The notes under the pieces: model-generated
Database searches by the model: none
What the model was told of the DNA's origin: nothing
What the model saw: the letters and a program-made list of their open reading frames with translations, nothing else
Translations under genes and position numbers: made by a program
Shown here: in pieces, positions 40,807 through 50,690 of the stretch
Position numbering within the stretch: position 1 is the first letter of the stretch
Layout: each line of letters opens with the position of its first letter
From: Bacilli bacterium
GTDB lineage: Bacteria; Bacillota_I; Bacilli_A; RF39; UBA660
Length of the DNA stretch: 64,000 nt
Reading direction: 5' to 3'
Assembly: GCA_900772095.1 (NCBI GenBank)
Contig: CAAGQJ010000031.1
Location: forward strand, 1 to 64,000

Positions 40807-43002
40807 ATGAAAGTAATCAAAAGAGATGGACATGTAGTGGATTATTGTCCTGAAAAGATTGAAATTGCTATTAAAAAAGCTAATAATGAAGTATCTGAAG
40901 AGGATAGAGTAAGTGATATTCAGATTAAGAATATTATAAAATATATTGAAGGTTTAAAGAAGAAAAGAATTTTAGTTGAAGATATTCAAGATATTATAGA
41001 AATGCGTCTTATGTCACTTGGAAAGTATGCTTTAGCTAAGGGATATATAACATATAGGTATACAAGGGAATTAGTAAGAAAGAGTAATACTACTGATTTA
41101 TCAATTAAAGAATTAATAGATGGAGAAAGTGAGTATTGGAATACTGAAAATTCTAATAAAAATGCTAAAGTTGTAACTACTCAAAGGGATTATTTAGCAG
41201 GTATTACTTCAACAGATATTACAAGAAGATTTTTACTTCCAGAAGATATAGTTAAGGCTCATGATGAGGGGATTATTCATTTTCATGATGCTGATTATTT
41301 TGCTCAAAATGCATTACATAATTGTGATTTAATTAATTTAGAAGATATGTTACAAAATGGAACTAATATAAATGGAGTAATGATAGAAAAACCTCATAGA
41401 TTTTTAACTGCTACAACTATTGCAACACAACTTATTACTGCTGTAAGTTCTAATCAATATGGTGGGTGTACAATTACTTTAACACATTTAGCACCATTTG
41501 TAAGAGAAAGTTATAATCGTTATTTAGAAAAGTATAAGAAGAGGAAAATGTCTAAGGAAGATGTAGAAAAATATGCAAAAGAGGATTTAAAAAAAGAAAT
41601 AGAAGATGGCGTTCAAACATTTCAATATCAAATTAATTCTATGACTACAACAAATGGTCAAGCTCCTTTCTTAAGTGTATGTATGTATTTAGGGGAAACT
41701 AAAGAATATAAAGAAGAACTTGCTATGATTATTGAAGAAGTATTAAAACAACGTATTTTAGGAATGAAAAATGAAAAGGGTGTATATATAACTCCTGCTT
41801 TTCCTAAACTTTTATATGTTTTAGAGGAGGACAATATTCATGAGGATAGTAAGTATTATTATTTAACAGAACTTGCTTGTAAGTGTACTGCAAAGAGAAT
41901 GGTACCAGATTATATTTCTGAAAAAATAATGTTAGAGTTAAAGAAAAATGAATTTGGTGAAGGTGAGTGTTATCCATGCATGGGATGTAGGTCTTTTTTG
42001 ACACCTGACCGCTCTATTAGTTTAGGTAATATAGCTAAAGCTAAGAATTATGTTCCAAATAAGGGTAAGTATTATGGTAGATTTAATCAAGGTGTAGTTA
42101 CTATCAATTTAGTAGATGTTGCACTTTCTGCTGATAAGGATATGGATTTATTCTGGAAAATCATGGATGAAAGATTAGACTTATGTCATAGAGCTCTTCA
42201 AATTAGGCATAAAAGATTATCTAAAGTAACAAGTGATGTAGCACCTATATTATGGCAACATGGAGCACTTGCTAGATTGGATAAGGGTGAAAGTATTCAT
42301 AATTTATTACATCATGGATATTCTACTATATCTTTAGGATATGCTGGTCTTTATGAATGTGTTAAATTTATGACAGGGCATTCTCATACTGATAATGGTA
42401 AGGGTAAAGAATTTGGTTTACAAGTAATGCAGTATTTAAATGATAAGTGTAAAGAATGGAAGGAAAAGGAAGACATTGATTATAGTGTTTATGGTACTCC
42501 AATTGAGTCTACTACATATAAGTTTGCTAAGTGTTTAAAAGAACGTTTTGGTAAAATAAAAGGAATAACTGACCGTAATTATATTACTAATTCATACCAT
42601 GTGCCAGTTTTTGAAGAAATTGATGCTTTTACTAAGTTAAAATTAGAAAGTGAGTTTCAAAAATTATCTCCAGGTGGTGCAATAAGTTATATAGAAACAC
42701 CTAACTTAACTAATAATTTAGAAGCAGTAATGCAAATAGTTAAATTTATTTATGATAATATTATGTATGCAGAGTTAAATACTAAATCAGATTATTGTCA
42801 AGAATGTGGTTATGATGGAGAAATTTTGTTAGATGAAAATTTAGAATGGTATTGTCCTAATTGTGGTAATCGTAATCATGATAAGTTAAATGTTGCTAGA
42901 AGGACTTGTGGTTATATTGGTACTAATTTTTGGAATAAAGGTAGAACTGAGGAAATTAAAGAAAGGGTTATCCATGTAGATAATAAGGAATTAGAGGAAT
43001 AA
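40807..43002 (+). CDS. nrdD: Anaerobic ribonucleoside-triphosphate reductase NrdD
   Basis: 731 aa class III reductase, which makes dNTPs without oxygen using a glycyl radical. An N-terminal ATP cone (about residues 1-90) gives allosteric control. The catalytic core has NCDLINLEDMLQNG. The C-terminal zinc site is CQECG...CPNCG, and the glycyl radical loop RTCGYIGTNFWNKGR is near residue 702. GAGGAG precedes the ATG. It overlaps nrdG by one base. The promoter is not clear; the palindrome at 40721 is in its upstream region. Confidence 0.97.
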   Translation: MKVIKRDGHVVDYCPEKIEIAIKKANNEVSEEDRVSDIQIKNIIKYIEGLKKKRILVEDIQDIIEMRLMSLGKYALAKGYITYRYTRELVRKSNTTDLSIKELIDGESEYWNTENSNKNAKVVTTQRDYLAGITSTDITRRFLLPEDIVKAHDEGIIHFHDADYFAQNALHNCDLINLEDMLQNGTNINGVMIEKPHRFLTATTIATQLITAVSSNQYGGCTITLTHLAPFVRESYNRYLEKYKKRKMSKEDVEKYAKEDLKKEIEDGVQTFQYQINSMTTTNGQAPFLSVCMYLGETKEYKEELAMIIEEVLKQRILGMKNEKGVYITPAFPKLLYVLEEDNIHEDSKYYYLTELACKCTAKRMVPDYISEKIMLELKKNEFGEGECYPCMGCRSFLTPDRSISLGNIAKAKNYVPNKGKYYGRFNQGVVTINLVDVALSADKDMDLFWKIMDERLDLCHRALQIRHKRLSKVTSDVAPILWQHGALARLDKGESIHNLLHHGYSTISLGYAGLYECVKFMTGHSHTDNGKGKEFGLQVMQYLNDKCKEWKEKEDIDYSVYGTPIESTTYKFAKCLKERFGKIKGITDRNYITNSYHVPVFEEIDAFTKLKLESEFQKLSPGGAISYIETPNLTNNLEAVMQIVKFIYDNIMYAELNTKSDYCQECGYDGEILLDENLEWYCPNCGNRNHDKLNVARRTCGYIGTNFWNKGRTEEIKERVIHVDNKELEE

Positions 43003-43505
43003 TGAACTATAATATAATAAGAAAGATGGATATATCTAATGGACCAGGAGTTAGAGTTTCAATTTTTATGCAGGGTTGTACGTTTAAATGTAAGAATTGT
43101 TTTAATCCTGAAACACATGATTTTAATGGTGGAAAGAAATTTACTTCTGATACAATAAATAAAGTTTTAGAGTTATGTGATAAAGATTATATTGAAGGTT
43201 TATCTATTCTTGGTGGAGAAGCACTTCATCCGAAAAATATAGAAAATACTACTAAACTTGCTAAGGCTTTTAAAGAAAAATTTAAGGATAAGACTTTATG
43301 GGTTTGGACTGGTTTCTTATTTGAACAAAAAAAGGATGAAGAAGTGTTTAAATATATTGATGTTTTAGTAGATGGACAATATGTAGATGATTTACATGAT
43401 TTTACTTTAAAATGGAGAGGGTCTTCTAATCAAAGAGTAATAGATGTGCAAAAATCGTTGAAAGGAAATAAAGTAGTACTTTATAAAGAAAGGATAGATA
43501 TTTAA
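43002..43505 (+). CDS. nrdG: NrdD-activating radical SAM protein NrdG
   Basis: 167 aa. The radical SAM motif CTFKCKNC is near residue 26, followed by GGEALHP, which contacts SAM. NrdG installs the glycyl radical on NrdD. It is coupled to nrdD and to dut by one-base TAATG overlaps. Confidence 0.96.
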   Translation: MNYNIIRKMDISNGPGVRVSIFMQGCTFKCKNCFNPETHDFNGGKKFTSDTINKVLELCDKDYIEGLSILGGEALHPKNIENTTKLAKAFKEKFKDKTLWVWTGFLFEQKKDEEVFKYIDVLVDGQYVDDLHDFTLKWRGSSNQRVIDVQKSLKGNKVVLYKERIDI

Positions 43506-43954
43506 TGAGAGGTTTTGAGATTGTAAAAGGATATGAAGATAAGAATATAAATTTACCAGTTAGAAAGACAGCGCATTCTGCTGGATATGATATAGAGTCT
43601 GCTGAGGATATAGTAATTCCAATGTATAGACCAGGAATTAAACCGACACTTATTCCTACAGGTCTAAAAGCTTATTGTGAGGATGATGAATGTTTCTTTT
43701 TATTAAATCGTAGTAGTGGGCCAAAGAAAGGATTTTTGATGGCTAATAGTGTTGGCTTGATTGATTCTGATTATTATGGTAATGAAGATAATGATGGACA
43801 CCTTTACTTTGCTTACTTTAATTGTAGTGACCATGATATTGAAGTTAAGAAGGGAGACGTTATTGGACAGGCAGTATTTCAAAAGTTTCTTATAACTGAT
43901 GATGATAACGCTAGTGGTAAAAGAGTTGGAGGTTTTGGCTCTACAGAAAAGTAG
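43505..43954 (+). CDS. dut: dUTP diphosphatase
   Basis: 149 aa trimeric-type dUTPase, with all five motifs recognisable: HSAGYDIESA (1), NRSSGPKKG (2), GLIDSDYYGNEDN (3), GDVIGQAVFQKF (4) and GGFGST (5). It turns dUTP into dUMP, keeping uracil out of DNA and feeding ThyX. Motif 2 is RSSGPKKG rather than RSG-L, and motif 3 carries extra residues (GNEDNDG), both seen in some Firmicutes homologues. Coupled to nrdG. Confidence 0.92.
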   Translation: MRGFEIVKGYEDKNINLPVRKTAHSAGYDIESAEDIVIPMYRPGIKPTLIPTGLKAYCEDDECFFLLNRSSGPKKGFLMANSVGLIDSDYYGNEDNDGHLYFAYFNCSDHDIEVKKGDVIGQAVFQKFLITDDDNASGKRVGGFGSTEK

Positions 43955-43961
43955 TAGGGAT

Positions 43962-44008
43962 GATATTAATATTTGTTCTTTATGGGATGAATTTTAATAT
44001 CTTTTTTT
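43962..44008 (+). terminator. Terminator of the nrdDG-dut operon
   Basis: Stem GATATTAA / TTAATATC with a 24-base loop, followed by seven T. Confidence 0.65.
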
Positions 44009-44017
44009 ATATTTTAA

Positions 44018-44047
44018 TTGTTAGTTCACTTAAAAATATGGTATGAT
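44018..44047 (+). promoter_or_regulatory. Promoter of the 44067-polC operon
   Basis: TTGTTA (44018-44023), 18-base spacer, TATGAT (44042-44047), 20 bases before the next ATG. Confidence 0.55.
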
Positions 44048-44066
44048 GTAGATGGAGGATGTTAGT

Positions 44067-44912
44067 ATGAAGTTATCTATTATTGTAAATAAATATTTAC
44101 TTATATGGCACTTATTATATCAATCATCTGTTTCGGATGAAATACACAGATTAAAACAAAAGTTGTGGCAAGACCATAAAAAGGAATATGCTAGTATTCA
44201 TAGAGATAAAATACTTATTTTGTCATCGCCATTAGATTTTATACCAGATGATGATTATATATACAATATGGTGGAATCTTCTATATATTATAAAAAATTA
44301 AAGCAAGAGACAAATAAATATCGTTTGAATGTAATGGAAGTATGGGATAAGAATAGAAAGAAGTATAATGAGGAATTAGAAAAGTTATTTAAAACGGATT
44401 TAGATTGTTCTTATGATATATGTGTAATACATCCATCTTTAGATGTGGTGGAAAGTGATTTGTCTACTAAAACATTAACAATAGGAAAAAGATTAATTTT
44501 AAAGGATAAAGATAATTTTCTTACTTATGTTGTATATAAAATAGTAAAAAATGAATTTAATAATATAAAAACAGCAGATAGAGATATAGTGGATGCGATA
44601 ACAGAATTATTAATTACTAATGAATTATATACACGTATTACTAGGGAGTCTAAATATAATTTGGGAAAGAAATCGTTAAAAGAAATTAAGCATAAAATAT
44701 ATCCATATTTTTTAATGTATTTAGGAGTTAATAAGAATGATTTTGAAAAGTATATGATTAGGGATAATATATTTTTTAATATAAATAATTATAATTATAT
44801 TAGTTATTTAAAAAATATAGATATTTATTCCTTTATTGATTTTATTATAAAGAGTAAAGAGAGTATTTTAGGTATTAAAGATTTAAATGACTCTGTTATA
44901 GAAGTTTTATAG
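44067..44912 (+). CDS. Hypothetical protein upstream of polC
   Basis: 281 aa, mostly alpha-helical and charged, with no membrane span and no family I recognise. Segments such as YASIHRDKILILSS, DLDCSYDICVIHPSLDVV and the helical C-terminus give no catalytic motif. The ATG at 44067 follows GGAGGATG. It ends 9 bases before polC, so it is co-transcribed with the replicative polymerase; in many Firmicutes polC follows proS or rseP instead. A role tied to replication is possible but not shown. Confidence 0.65.
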   Translation: MKLSIIVNKYLLIWHLLYQSSVSDEIHRLKQKLWQDHKKEYASIHRDKILILSSPLDFIPDDDYIYNMVESSIYYKKLKQETNKYRLNVMEVWDKNRKKYNEELEKLFKTDLDCSYDICVIHPSLDVVESDLSTKTLTIGKRLILKDKDNFLTYVVYKIVKNEFNNIKTADRDIVDAITELLITNELYTRITRESKYNLGKKSLKEIKHKIYPYFLMYLGVNKNDFEKYMIRDNIFFNINNYNYISYLKNIDIYSFIDFIIKSKESILGIKDLNDSVIEVL

Positions 44913-44921
44913 GAGGTAATA

Positions 44922-47900
44922 ATGGACAATAAATTAGAAAATTTGCTTAATAAGATAAATTTAGCTCCTTTTTATATGGAAGAATTTAAAGAAGCAAAAA
45001 TAGAAAAAATTAGAGTAATAGAAAGTAAGAATACATGGGTTATTTATTTACATAATAAGACTAATTTTAAGTATGAAGCAGTTAATGCTTTTTTAGAGGC
45101 TTTGGAAAATTATGTAAAGGGAAAGTATATATATAAATTAGTTATTAAAGTAGATAATGAAGATTTGTCTTTAATTGATAATTATTATAAGAATATTTTA
45201 ATATTATTAAATAATAATAATTTTTATTTTAATATGTTTTCAGATAGATTAATAAATAAAGATAGTTCTTTCTTTATAGAAGTGTATAATAAACAAGAAA
45301 GTAATACTATTGGTAATATTATAGATAAAATTAATAATTATTTAGATAATTTTGGGTTTTCTAGTAAACTTTCTATAGTAGAAAATAATGAAAAAGGAAA
45401 AGAAATACTTGAGGAAATATCTCGTGATAAGGAAGTTATTATTAAATCAAATGATAAGAATGTTAAACCTAGTGGTATTTTATTTGGGTCAGGAGTAAAG
45501 GGGAAAGTAACTCCATTAAATGAGATAACTTATGAAGTGGATAATATTACAGTGGAAGTTCAAGTTTTTGGAGTGGTTCCTAGTACTAAGAAGGATTTTT
45601 ATTCATTGTCTTTGAAGGTTACTGATTTAATAACTAGTATGTATGTAAGAGTATTTGCAAATTCTAGCGAAGTTTATGATAATTTATTAAATAAAATAAA
45701 AGAGGGTATGTGGCTTAAAATAAATGGTTATGTAAAGAATAATAAGTTTTATAATGATTTAGTAATAAATGCTCGTAATATTGAAGTAATAGAAAAAGAA
45801 ATTGAAATACCAAAAGATTTAGAAGAGGTAAAAAGAGTAGAATTACATACTCATACGATGATGAGTCAGATGGATGGAGTAGTAACTCTAAAAGATTTAG
45901 TAAATCGTGCTAAATTATGGGGTCATAAAGCAATTGCTATAACTGACCACAATGCTATTCAAACTTTTCCTGAAGCTGCTAAGTATGTAACAGATGACTT
46001 TAAAATTATTTTTGGGACAGAACTTAATATGATTGATGATGATTTAAATTTAGTTGTAAGACCAAATAATTCTAAATTATTAGAAAATACTTATGTTGTT
46101 TTTGACTTTGAAACTACTGGTTTTAATGCTGGTGGTGGAGATTCTATAATTGAAATAGGTGCAGTTAAGTTATTAAATGGTGAAATTATAGATAGATTTG
46201 ATAGATTAATTAATCCTGGTAGAAAATTATCGCCACATATTTCAGAACTTACTAGTATTACTGATGAAATGTTAAAGGATTGTCCTAGTGAGGAAGAAGC
46301 TGTAAAGGAGTTTATTAATTGGACAGGTGATTTACCTATGGTAGCGCATAATGCTAAATTTGATTCTTCATTTTTAGAGATGGCTTATAAAAAATATAAT
46401 TTAGGTGAATATACTAATCCTTTATTGGATACTTTACAAATATCACGTGCTATTGACCCATCACAAAGTAGGCATTCTTTATCTGCTCTTGTAAAAAGGT
46501 ATGAAGTACCATTTGATGAAGATGCCCATCATAGAGGAGATTATGATGCTGAGGCAACTGCTAAAGTGTTACATAAAATGTTACTTAAGTTAGACCAAAG
46601 AAAAATAGAGAAAATGAGTCAAATAGATGAATTAGTTTCTAAGGAAGAAATACATAAGTTTGGTGAATTATATCATGTAACGCTTCTTGTAAAAAATCAA
46701 ACTGGATTAAAGAATTTATTTAAGTTAATTTCATATGCAAATACAAAATATTTATATAAAACACCAAGAATATTAAAAAGTGAAATAGAAAAATATAGAG
46801 AAGGTATTTTAATAGGAAGTTCTTGTGCAAATGGTGAAATATTTCGTTTAGCAAGAAGTAAGAGTGATGAAGAAATAGAAAATTTAATGGATTTTTATGA
46901 TTATATTGAGTTACAAGTTCCTGAAGTATATAGATATTTAATAGATTTGGAAGATTTTAAGAATGAAAATGAAATGATTGAAAATATTAAGAAGATTATA
47001 GCTTGCGCTACTAAAAAAGAAAAGTTAGTAGTAGCAACAGGAGATGTTCATCATCTTGATAGAGAAGATAAAATATATCGTGAAATAATTGTAAATCAAA
47101 AAGTACCTGGTGGTGGTAGGCATCCATTAAATAGAAAGGAAATAAAATCTATTCCTTCTATGCATTTTAGAACTACTAGTGAAATGCTTGCTTGTTTTGA
47201 TTTTCTAGGTAAGGAGAAAGCTTATGAAATAGTAGTAACTAATACTAATAAAATAGAGAGTATGATAGAAAATGTAACTATTGTACCGGATACTCATGGT
47301 ATTCCTTTTTCACCTAGATTTGAAAATAGTGTGGAACAATTAAAAAGTTTGGTATTTGAAAAAGCACATAGTATATATGGTGATGTTTTGCCTTCTATAG
47401 TTCAAGATAGACTTGATAGTGAGTTAAATGGTATTATAAATGGAGGTTTTGATACTATTTATTTAATAGCACAGCGATTAGTTAAGAAATCTAATGATGA
47501 TGGTTATGTAGTAGGTTCAAGAGGTTCTGTTGGTTCGTCACTTGTTGCTACAATGCTTGGAATAACTGAAGTAAATAGTCTTCCTGCTCATTATGTTTGT
47601 CCTAATTGTAAAAAGAGTATTTTTGAAGATGAAAATGGTAAGGCATATGGTATTGATTATGCTTCTGGGTATGATTTACCTGATAGAGTATGTTCTTGTG
47701 GTACTAAGTTTAATAAAGAGGGACAGGATATGCCATTTGCTACATTCTTAGGTTTTAATGCTGATAAAGTTCCAGATATTGACCTTAATTTTTCGGGTGA
47801 TTATCAAGCAAAAGCTCATGAATATACTAAAGTTTTATTTGGTGAAGATAATGTTTATAGAGCAGGTACTATTGGAACTGTTGCGGAAAAAACGGCTTTT

Positions 47901-49223
47901 GGTTTTGTAAAGGGATACTATGAAGATAGGGGAATAACTGGAATAAGTTCTTTAGAAATAGAACGTTTGGCTAAAGGGGTAACTGGAGTTAAAAGAACAA
48001 CTGGACAACATCCTGGTGGTATAGTAGTAGTTCCTGATTATAAAGAAATATTTGATTTTACTCCATTTCAATATCCGGCAGATACTGTGGATGCAGAATG
48101 GAGGACTACTCATTTTAATTATCATGATATAGAATCTTGTTTATTAAAATTAGATATATTAGGTCACGATAATCCTACTATATTTAAAATGTTAGAAGAT
48201 TTAACAAAAATAGACCCTAATACAATACCTATGGATGATAAAGAGGTAATGAGTTTGTTTACTTCTACTAAAGCTCTTAATGTAACTCCTGAACAAATAG
48301 AAAGTGAAGTTGGATGTGTTGGGTTACCTGAATTTACTAAGTTTGTAATAGGAATAGTTTTGCAAACAAAACCTACTACTTTTGCAGAATTAGTTAAGAT
48401 TTCTGGTTTATCACATGGTACTGATGTTTGGAATGGTAATGCGGAAGAATTAGTTAAAAATAATATATGTCCTTTTAAAGAAGTAATTGGATGTCGTGAT
48501 GATATTATGGTATATTTATCAAATCATGGTATTAAACCAATCGATGCGTTTAAGATAATGGAATTGGTTCGTAAGGGAAAACAAAAGAAAGAAAAGGAAA
48601 AGTGGGATAATTATAAAGCACTTTTAAGGGAAAATAATATTCCTGAATGGTATATAAATTCTTGTGATAAAATTAAGTACATGTTTCCTAAAGCTCATGC
48701 TACTGCGTATGTAAGTGCGGCTTTTAGAATAGGATGGTATAAGATAAATAGACCTATTGAATATTATGCTACTTTCTTTTCAGTAAAATGTTTTTCATTT
48801 GATTTGGAATGTATGGAAGCGGGTTATGATAAAATAAAAGAAAGATTAGATGATTTAAATTTGAGGAAATTTAGTTTGAGTGTTAAGGAGCAAGATTTGA
48901 TTGGTACTTTAGAAGTGGCACTTGAGATGACTGCTAGAGGTTTTAAATTTGGTCAACTAGATTTATTAAAATCTGATGCTATGAATTTTGTTATAGATGA
49001 AGATAGAAAAACTCTTATTCCTCCATTTAGAGCACTTGATGGACTAGGAGATGTTGTTGCTAAAAATATAATAGAAGAAAGGAGTAAGGGAGAGTTTATC
49101 AGTATTGAGGATTTGCAAAAACGTGCTAAAATTTCTTCTACAATAATAGAAAATATGAGGTTGATGGGAATATTAAAGAATTTACCGGAATCTAGTCAAT
49201 TATCGCTTTTTGATGTTTTTTAG
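44922..49223 (+). CDS. polC: DNA polymerase III alpha subunit, PolC type
   Basis: 1433 aa, the normal length for the Gram-positive replicative polymerase. Domain order: N-terminal region (1-180), OB fold (about 185-285), first PHP part (about 305; ELHTHTMMSQMDG), inserted DEDD 3'-5' exonuclease (about 388-555; FDFETTGFNAG), second PHP part, then the polymerase palm with PDIDLNFSG near residue 950. A zinc site of CPNC...CSCG lies near residues 893-930. AGGAGG precedes the ATG. No terminator is obvious after it, but the next gene has its own strong promoter. Confidence 0.97.
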   Translation: MDNKLENLLNKINLAPFYMEEFKEAKIEKIRVIESKNTWVIYLHNKTNFKYEAVNAFLEALENYVKGKYIYKLVIKVDNEDLSLIDNYYKNILILLNNNNFYFNMFSDRLINKDSSFFIEVYNKQESNTIGNIIDKINNYLDNFGFSSKLSIVENNEKGKEILEEISRDKEVIIKSNDKNVKPSGILFGSGVKGKVTPLNEITYEVDNITVEVQVFGVVPSTKKDFYSLSLKVTDLITSMYVRVFANSSEVYDNLLNKIKEGMWLKINGYVKNNKFYNDLVINARNIEVIEKEIEIPKDLEEVKRVELHTHTMMSQMDGVVTLKDLVNRAKLWGHKAIAITDHNAIQTFPEAAKYVTDDFKIIFGTELNMIDDDLNLVVRPNNSKLLENTYVVFDFETTGFNAGGGDSIIEIGAVKLLNGEIIDRFDRLINPGRKLSPHISELTSITDEMLKDCPSEEEAVKEFINWTGDLPMVAHNAKFDSSFLEMAYKKYNLGEYTNPLLDTLQISRAIDPSQSRHSLSALVKRYEVPFDEDAHHRGDYDAEATAKVLHKMLLKLDQRKIEKMSQIDELVSKEEIHKFGELYHVTLLVKNQTGLKNLFKLISYANTKYLYKTPRILKSEIEKYREGILIGSSCANGEIFRLARSKSDEEIENLMDFYDYIELQVPEVYRYLIDLEDFKNENEMIENIKKIIACATKKEKLVVATGDVHHLDREDKIYREIIVNQKVPGGGRHPLNRKEIKSIPSMHFRTTSEMLACFDFLGKEKAYEIVVTNTNKIESMIENVTIVPDTHGIPFSPRFENSVEQLKSLVFEKAHSIYGDVLPSIVQDRLDSELNGIINGGFDTIYLIAQRLVKKSNDDGYVVGSRGSVGSSLVATMLGITEVNSLPAHYVCPNCKKSIFEDENGKAYGIDYASGYDLPDRVCSCGTKFNKEGQDMPFATFLGFNADKVPDIDLNFSGDYQAKAHEYTKVLFGEDNVYRAGTIGTVAEKTAFGFVKGYYEDRGITGISSLEIERLAKGVTGVKRTTGQHPGGIVVVPDYKEIFDFTPFQYPADTVDAEWRTTHFNYHDIESCLLKLDILGHDNPTIFKMLEDLTKIDPNTIPMDDKEVMSLFTSTKALNVTPEQIESEVGCVGLPEFTKFVIGIVLQTKPTTFAELVKISGLSHGTDVWNGNAEELVKNNICPFKEVIGCRDDIMVYLSNHGIKPIDAFKIMELVRKGKQKKEKEKWDNYKALLRENNIPEWYINSCDKIKYMFPKAHATAYVSAAFRIGWYKINRPIEYYATFFSVKCFSFDLECMEAGYDKIKERLDDLNLRKFSLSVKEQDLIGTLEVALEMTARGFKFGQLDLLKSDAMNFVIDEDRKTLIPPFRALDGLGDVVAKNIIEERSKGEFISIEDLQKRAKISSTIIENMRLMGILKNLPESSQLSLFDVF

Positions 49224-49243
49224 TGTAAAGTTATAAATCGTTC

Positions 49244-49272
49244 TTGACTTTAAAAAAAATATTTTGTACAAT
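49244..49272 (+). promoter_or_regulatory. Promoter of the TasA-like gene pair
   Basis: TTGACT (49244-49249), 17-base spacer, TACAAT (49267-49272), followed by an AGGAGG site. This is among the strongest promoters in the window and suggests high expression. Confidence 0.85.
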
Positions 49273-49303
49273 TAGTTTATAAGATAGAAGGAGGAGTCTA
49301 GAA

Positions 49304-49900
49304 ATGGAAGAAAAGAAACAGTCAAAAATTATTTTTGCAGTACTTGGAGTAGCAATTTTGTTAACTCTAACAGTTGGTTTATCATTTGCGATTTATACGT
49401 ATAATGCAACTGGTGGAGAAAATACAATTCAAACAGGTACAGTAAGTATGAGTTTTACTGAAAGTACAAATGTAGTTAATATTTCAAACGCACTACCAGT
49501 TCAAAATGAGGCAGCTGCTAAAACTTCAAGCGATTATTTTGAATTTTCAGTAAAATCAAGTACAACTGGTGCAATGAATGTACCTTATACAATTAATATT
49601 ACAGAGGTAGCAGTTGATACTGGATATACAAAATTAAGTCCAGAATATGTTCAAGTTTATTTAACTGAAGTAGACGGTGGAACAGAAACTGAAAAAGTAA
49701 ATAAAACTGCTAATGCAATTCTTAATACTCAAACAACTGGTAAATTAATTGATGGTACTCATAATCATACAGCAGGAGGAGAACTTACTACAACTTATAG
49801 ATTAAGATTATGGATACCTTACAGTGTAGATGCTTCTGATTGGGGTGCAGATACAAAATTAGAATATAAAGTAAGAATTGACGCTAGTGGCGAAATGTAA
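49304..49900 (+). CDS. TasA/camelysin-like secreted protein, copy 1
   Basis: 198 aa. The N-terminal signal peptide (span about residues 9-30) is followed by YTYNATGGENTIQTG, the pattern of SipW-type signal peptides in TasA, CalY and related biofilm fibre proteins. The mature part is beta-rich, Thr/Ser-rich and Cys-free, with VPYTINIT and YRLRLWIPY, and lacks a wall anchor. TasA-type proteins polymerise into fibres by donor-strand exchange after cleavage by SipW; neither sipW nor a regulator is in the window. GGAGG precedes the ATG. Confidence 0.75.
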   Translation: MEEKKQSKIIFAVLGVAILLTLTVGLSFAIYTYNATGGENTIQTGTVSMSFTESTNVVNISNALPVQNEAAAKTSSDYFEFSVKSSTTGAMNVPYTINITEVAVDTGYTKLSPEYVQVYLTEVDGGTETEKVNKTANAILNTQTTGKLIDGTHNHTAGGELTTTYRLRLWIPYSVDASDWGADTKLEYKVRIDASGEM

Positions 49901-49921
49901 TATTAGAAAGGAGATATAATA

Positions 49922-50620
49922 ATGGAACAAAGTAATAACAAAAAGACATTAGTTTTATCATTAGTTGCTGTTTTAGTTCTAGTTGGTTCTGTAATTGGAG
50001 TAGCATATGCTATGTTTAGTTTCAGTGCTACTGGTACTCAAACTAATATTATTAAAACTGGTTATGTTACACTAAATTATGAAAATGAATCAGTTATTAA
50101 TTTAACTGGCGCACTTCCAACTGCTGATGATGCTGTTACTGCTACTGACGATAATACTTTATCATTTGATGTAGCTGCTACTATTAATGGTACAATGACT
50201 GTAAATTATGATTTAGCAATTGATAGTGCTTCTATAGTAGAAGGTGCTACATTAAAGAAAGAATATATTAAGATTAAGTTACAAAAATCAACTGATGGTA
50301 CTGCTTGGACAAATGTTGATTTAGGTACTAATAACACAATAGCTAAACGTGCTTCAATAGCAGGTACATACTCAACAGCTACAAATAATTCTACAGGAAC
50401 TGGTGTTACAACTTATGCTCTTGATTCAGGACAATTTACTGCAACTGGTACTGTAAAATACAAATTGACTGCTTGGGTTAGTAGTGATTATCAATTGGAT
50501 GCTAGCATTGGTGATATAACTAAGACTGAAGAAGATGGAAAAGTTACTCAATCAAAAGGTAATACACCTGAAACTTTCAAATTCAAAGTTAAAGTAGTTG
50601 CTGGACAAGCTAATCAATAA
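49922..50620 (+). CDS. TasA/camelysin-like secreted protein, copy 2
   Basis: 232 aa, related to the preceding gene in plan: signal span (about residues 10-30) then AMFSFSATGTQTNIIKTG, mature beta-rich domain with MTVNYDLAID and VKYKLTAWVSSDY. It shares the SipW-type junction but has a longer insert (about residues 115-170). The pair is separated by 21 bases with AAGGAGAT before the ATG and shares one promoter. As with TasA/TapA or paired CalY genes, one could be the fibre subunit and the other a starter or cap, which is inference. Confidence 0.75.
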   Translation: MEQSNNKKTLVLSLVAVLVLVGSVIGVAYAMFSFSATGTQTNIIKTGYVTLNYENESVINLTGALPTADDAVTATDDNTLSFDVAATINGTMTVNYDLAIDSASIVEGATLKKEYIKIKLQKSTDGTAWTNVDLGTNNTIAKRASIAGTYSTATNNSTGTGVTTYALDSGQFTATGTVKYKLTAWVSSDYQLDASIGDITKTEEDGKVTQSKGNTPETFKFKVKVVAGQANQ

Positions 50621-50641
50621 AAACCGATTTTCGGTTTTTTT
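50619..50641 (+). terminator. Terminator of the TasA-like pair
   Basis: AAAAACCGA / TCGGTTTTT with a TTT loop, immediately after the stop codon. Confidence 0.92.
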
Positions 50642-50642
50642 A

Positions 50643-50670
50643 TTGATTTTTTTGATATATATGTTAAAAT
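50643..50670 (+). promoter_or_regulatory. Promoter of the 50691 gene
   Basis: TTGATT (50643-50648), 16-base spacer, TAAAAT (50665-50670), only 20 bases before the ATG. Confidence 0.6.
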
Positions 50671-50690
50671 AATGGTGCATGGAGGATAGT

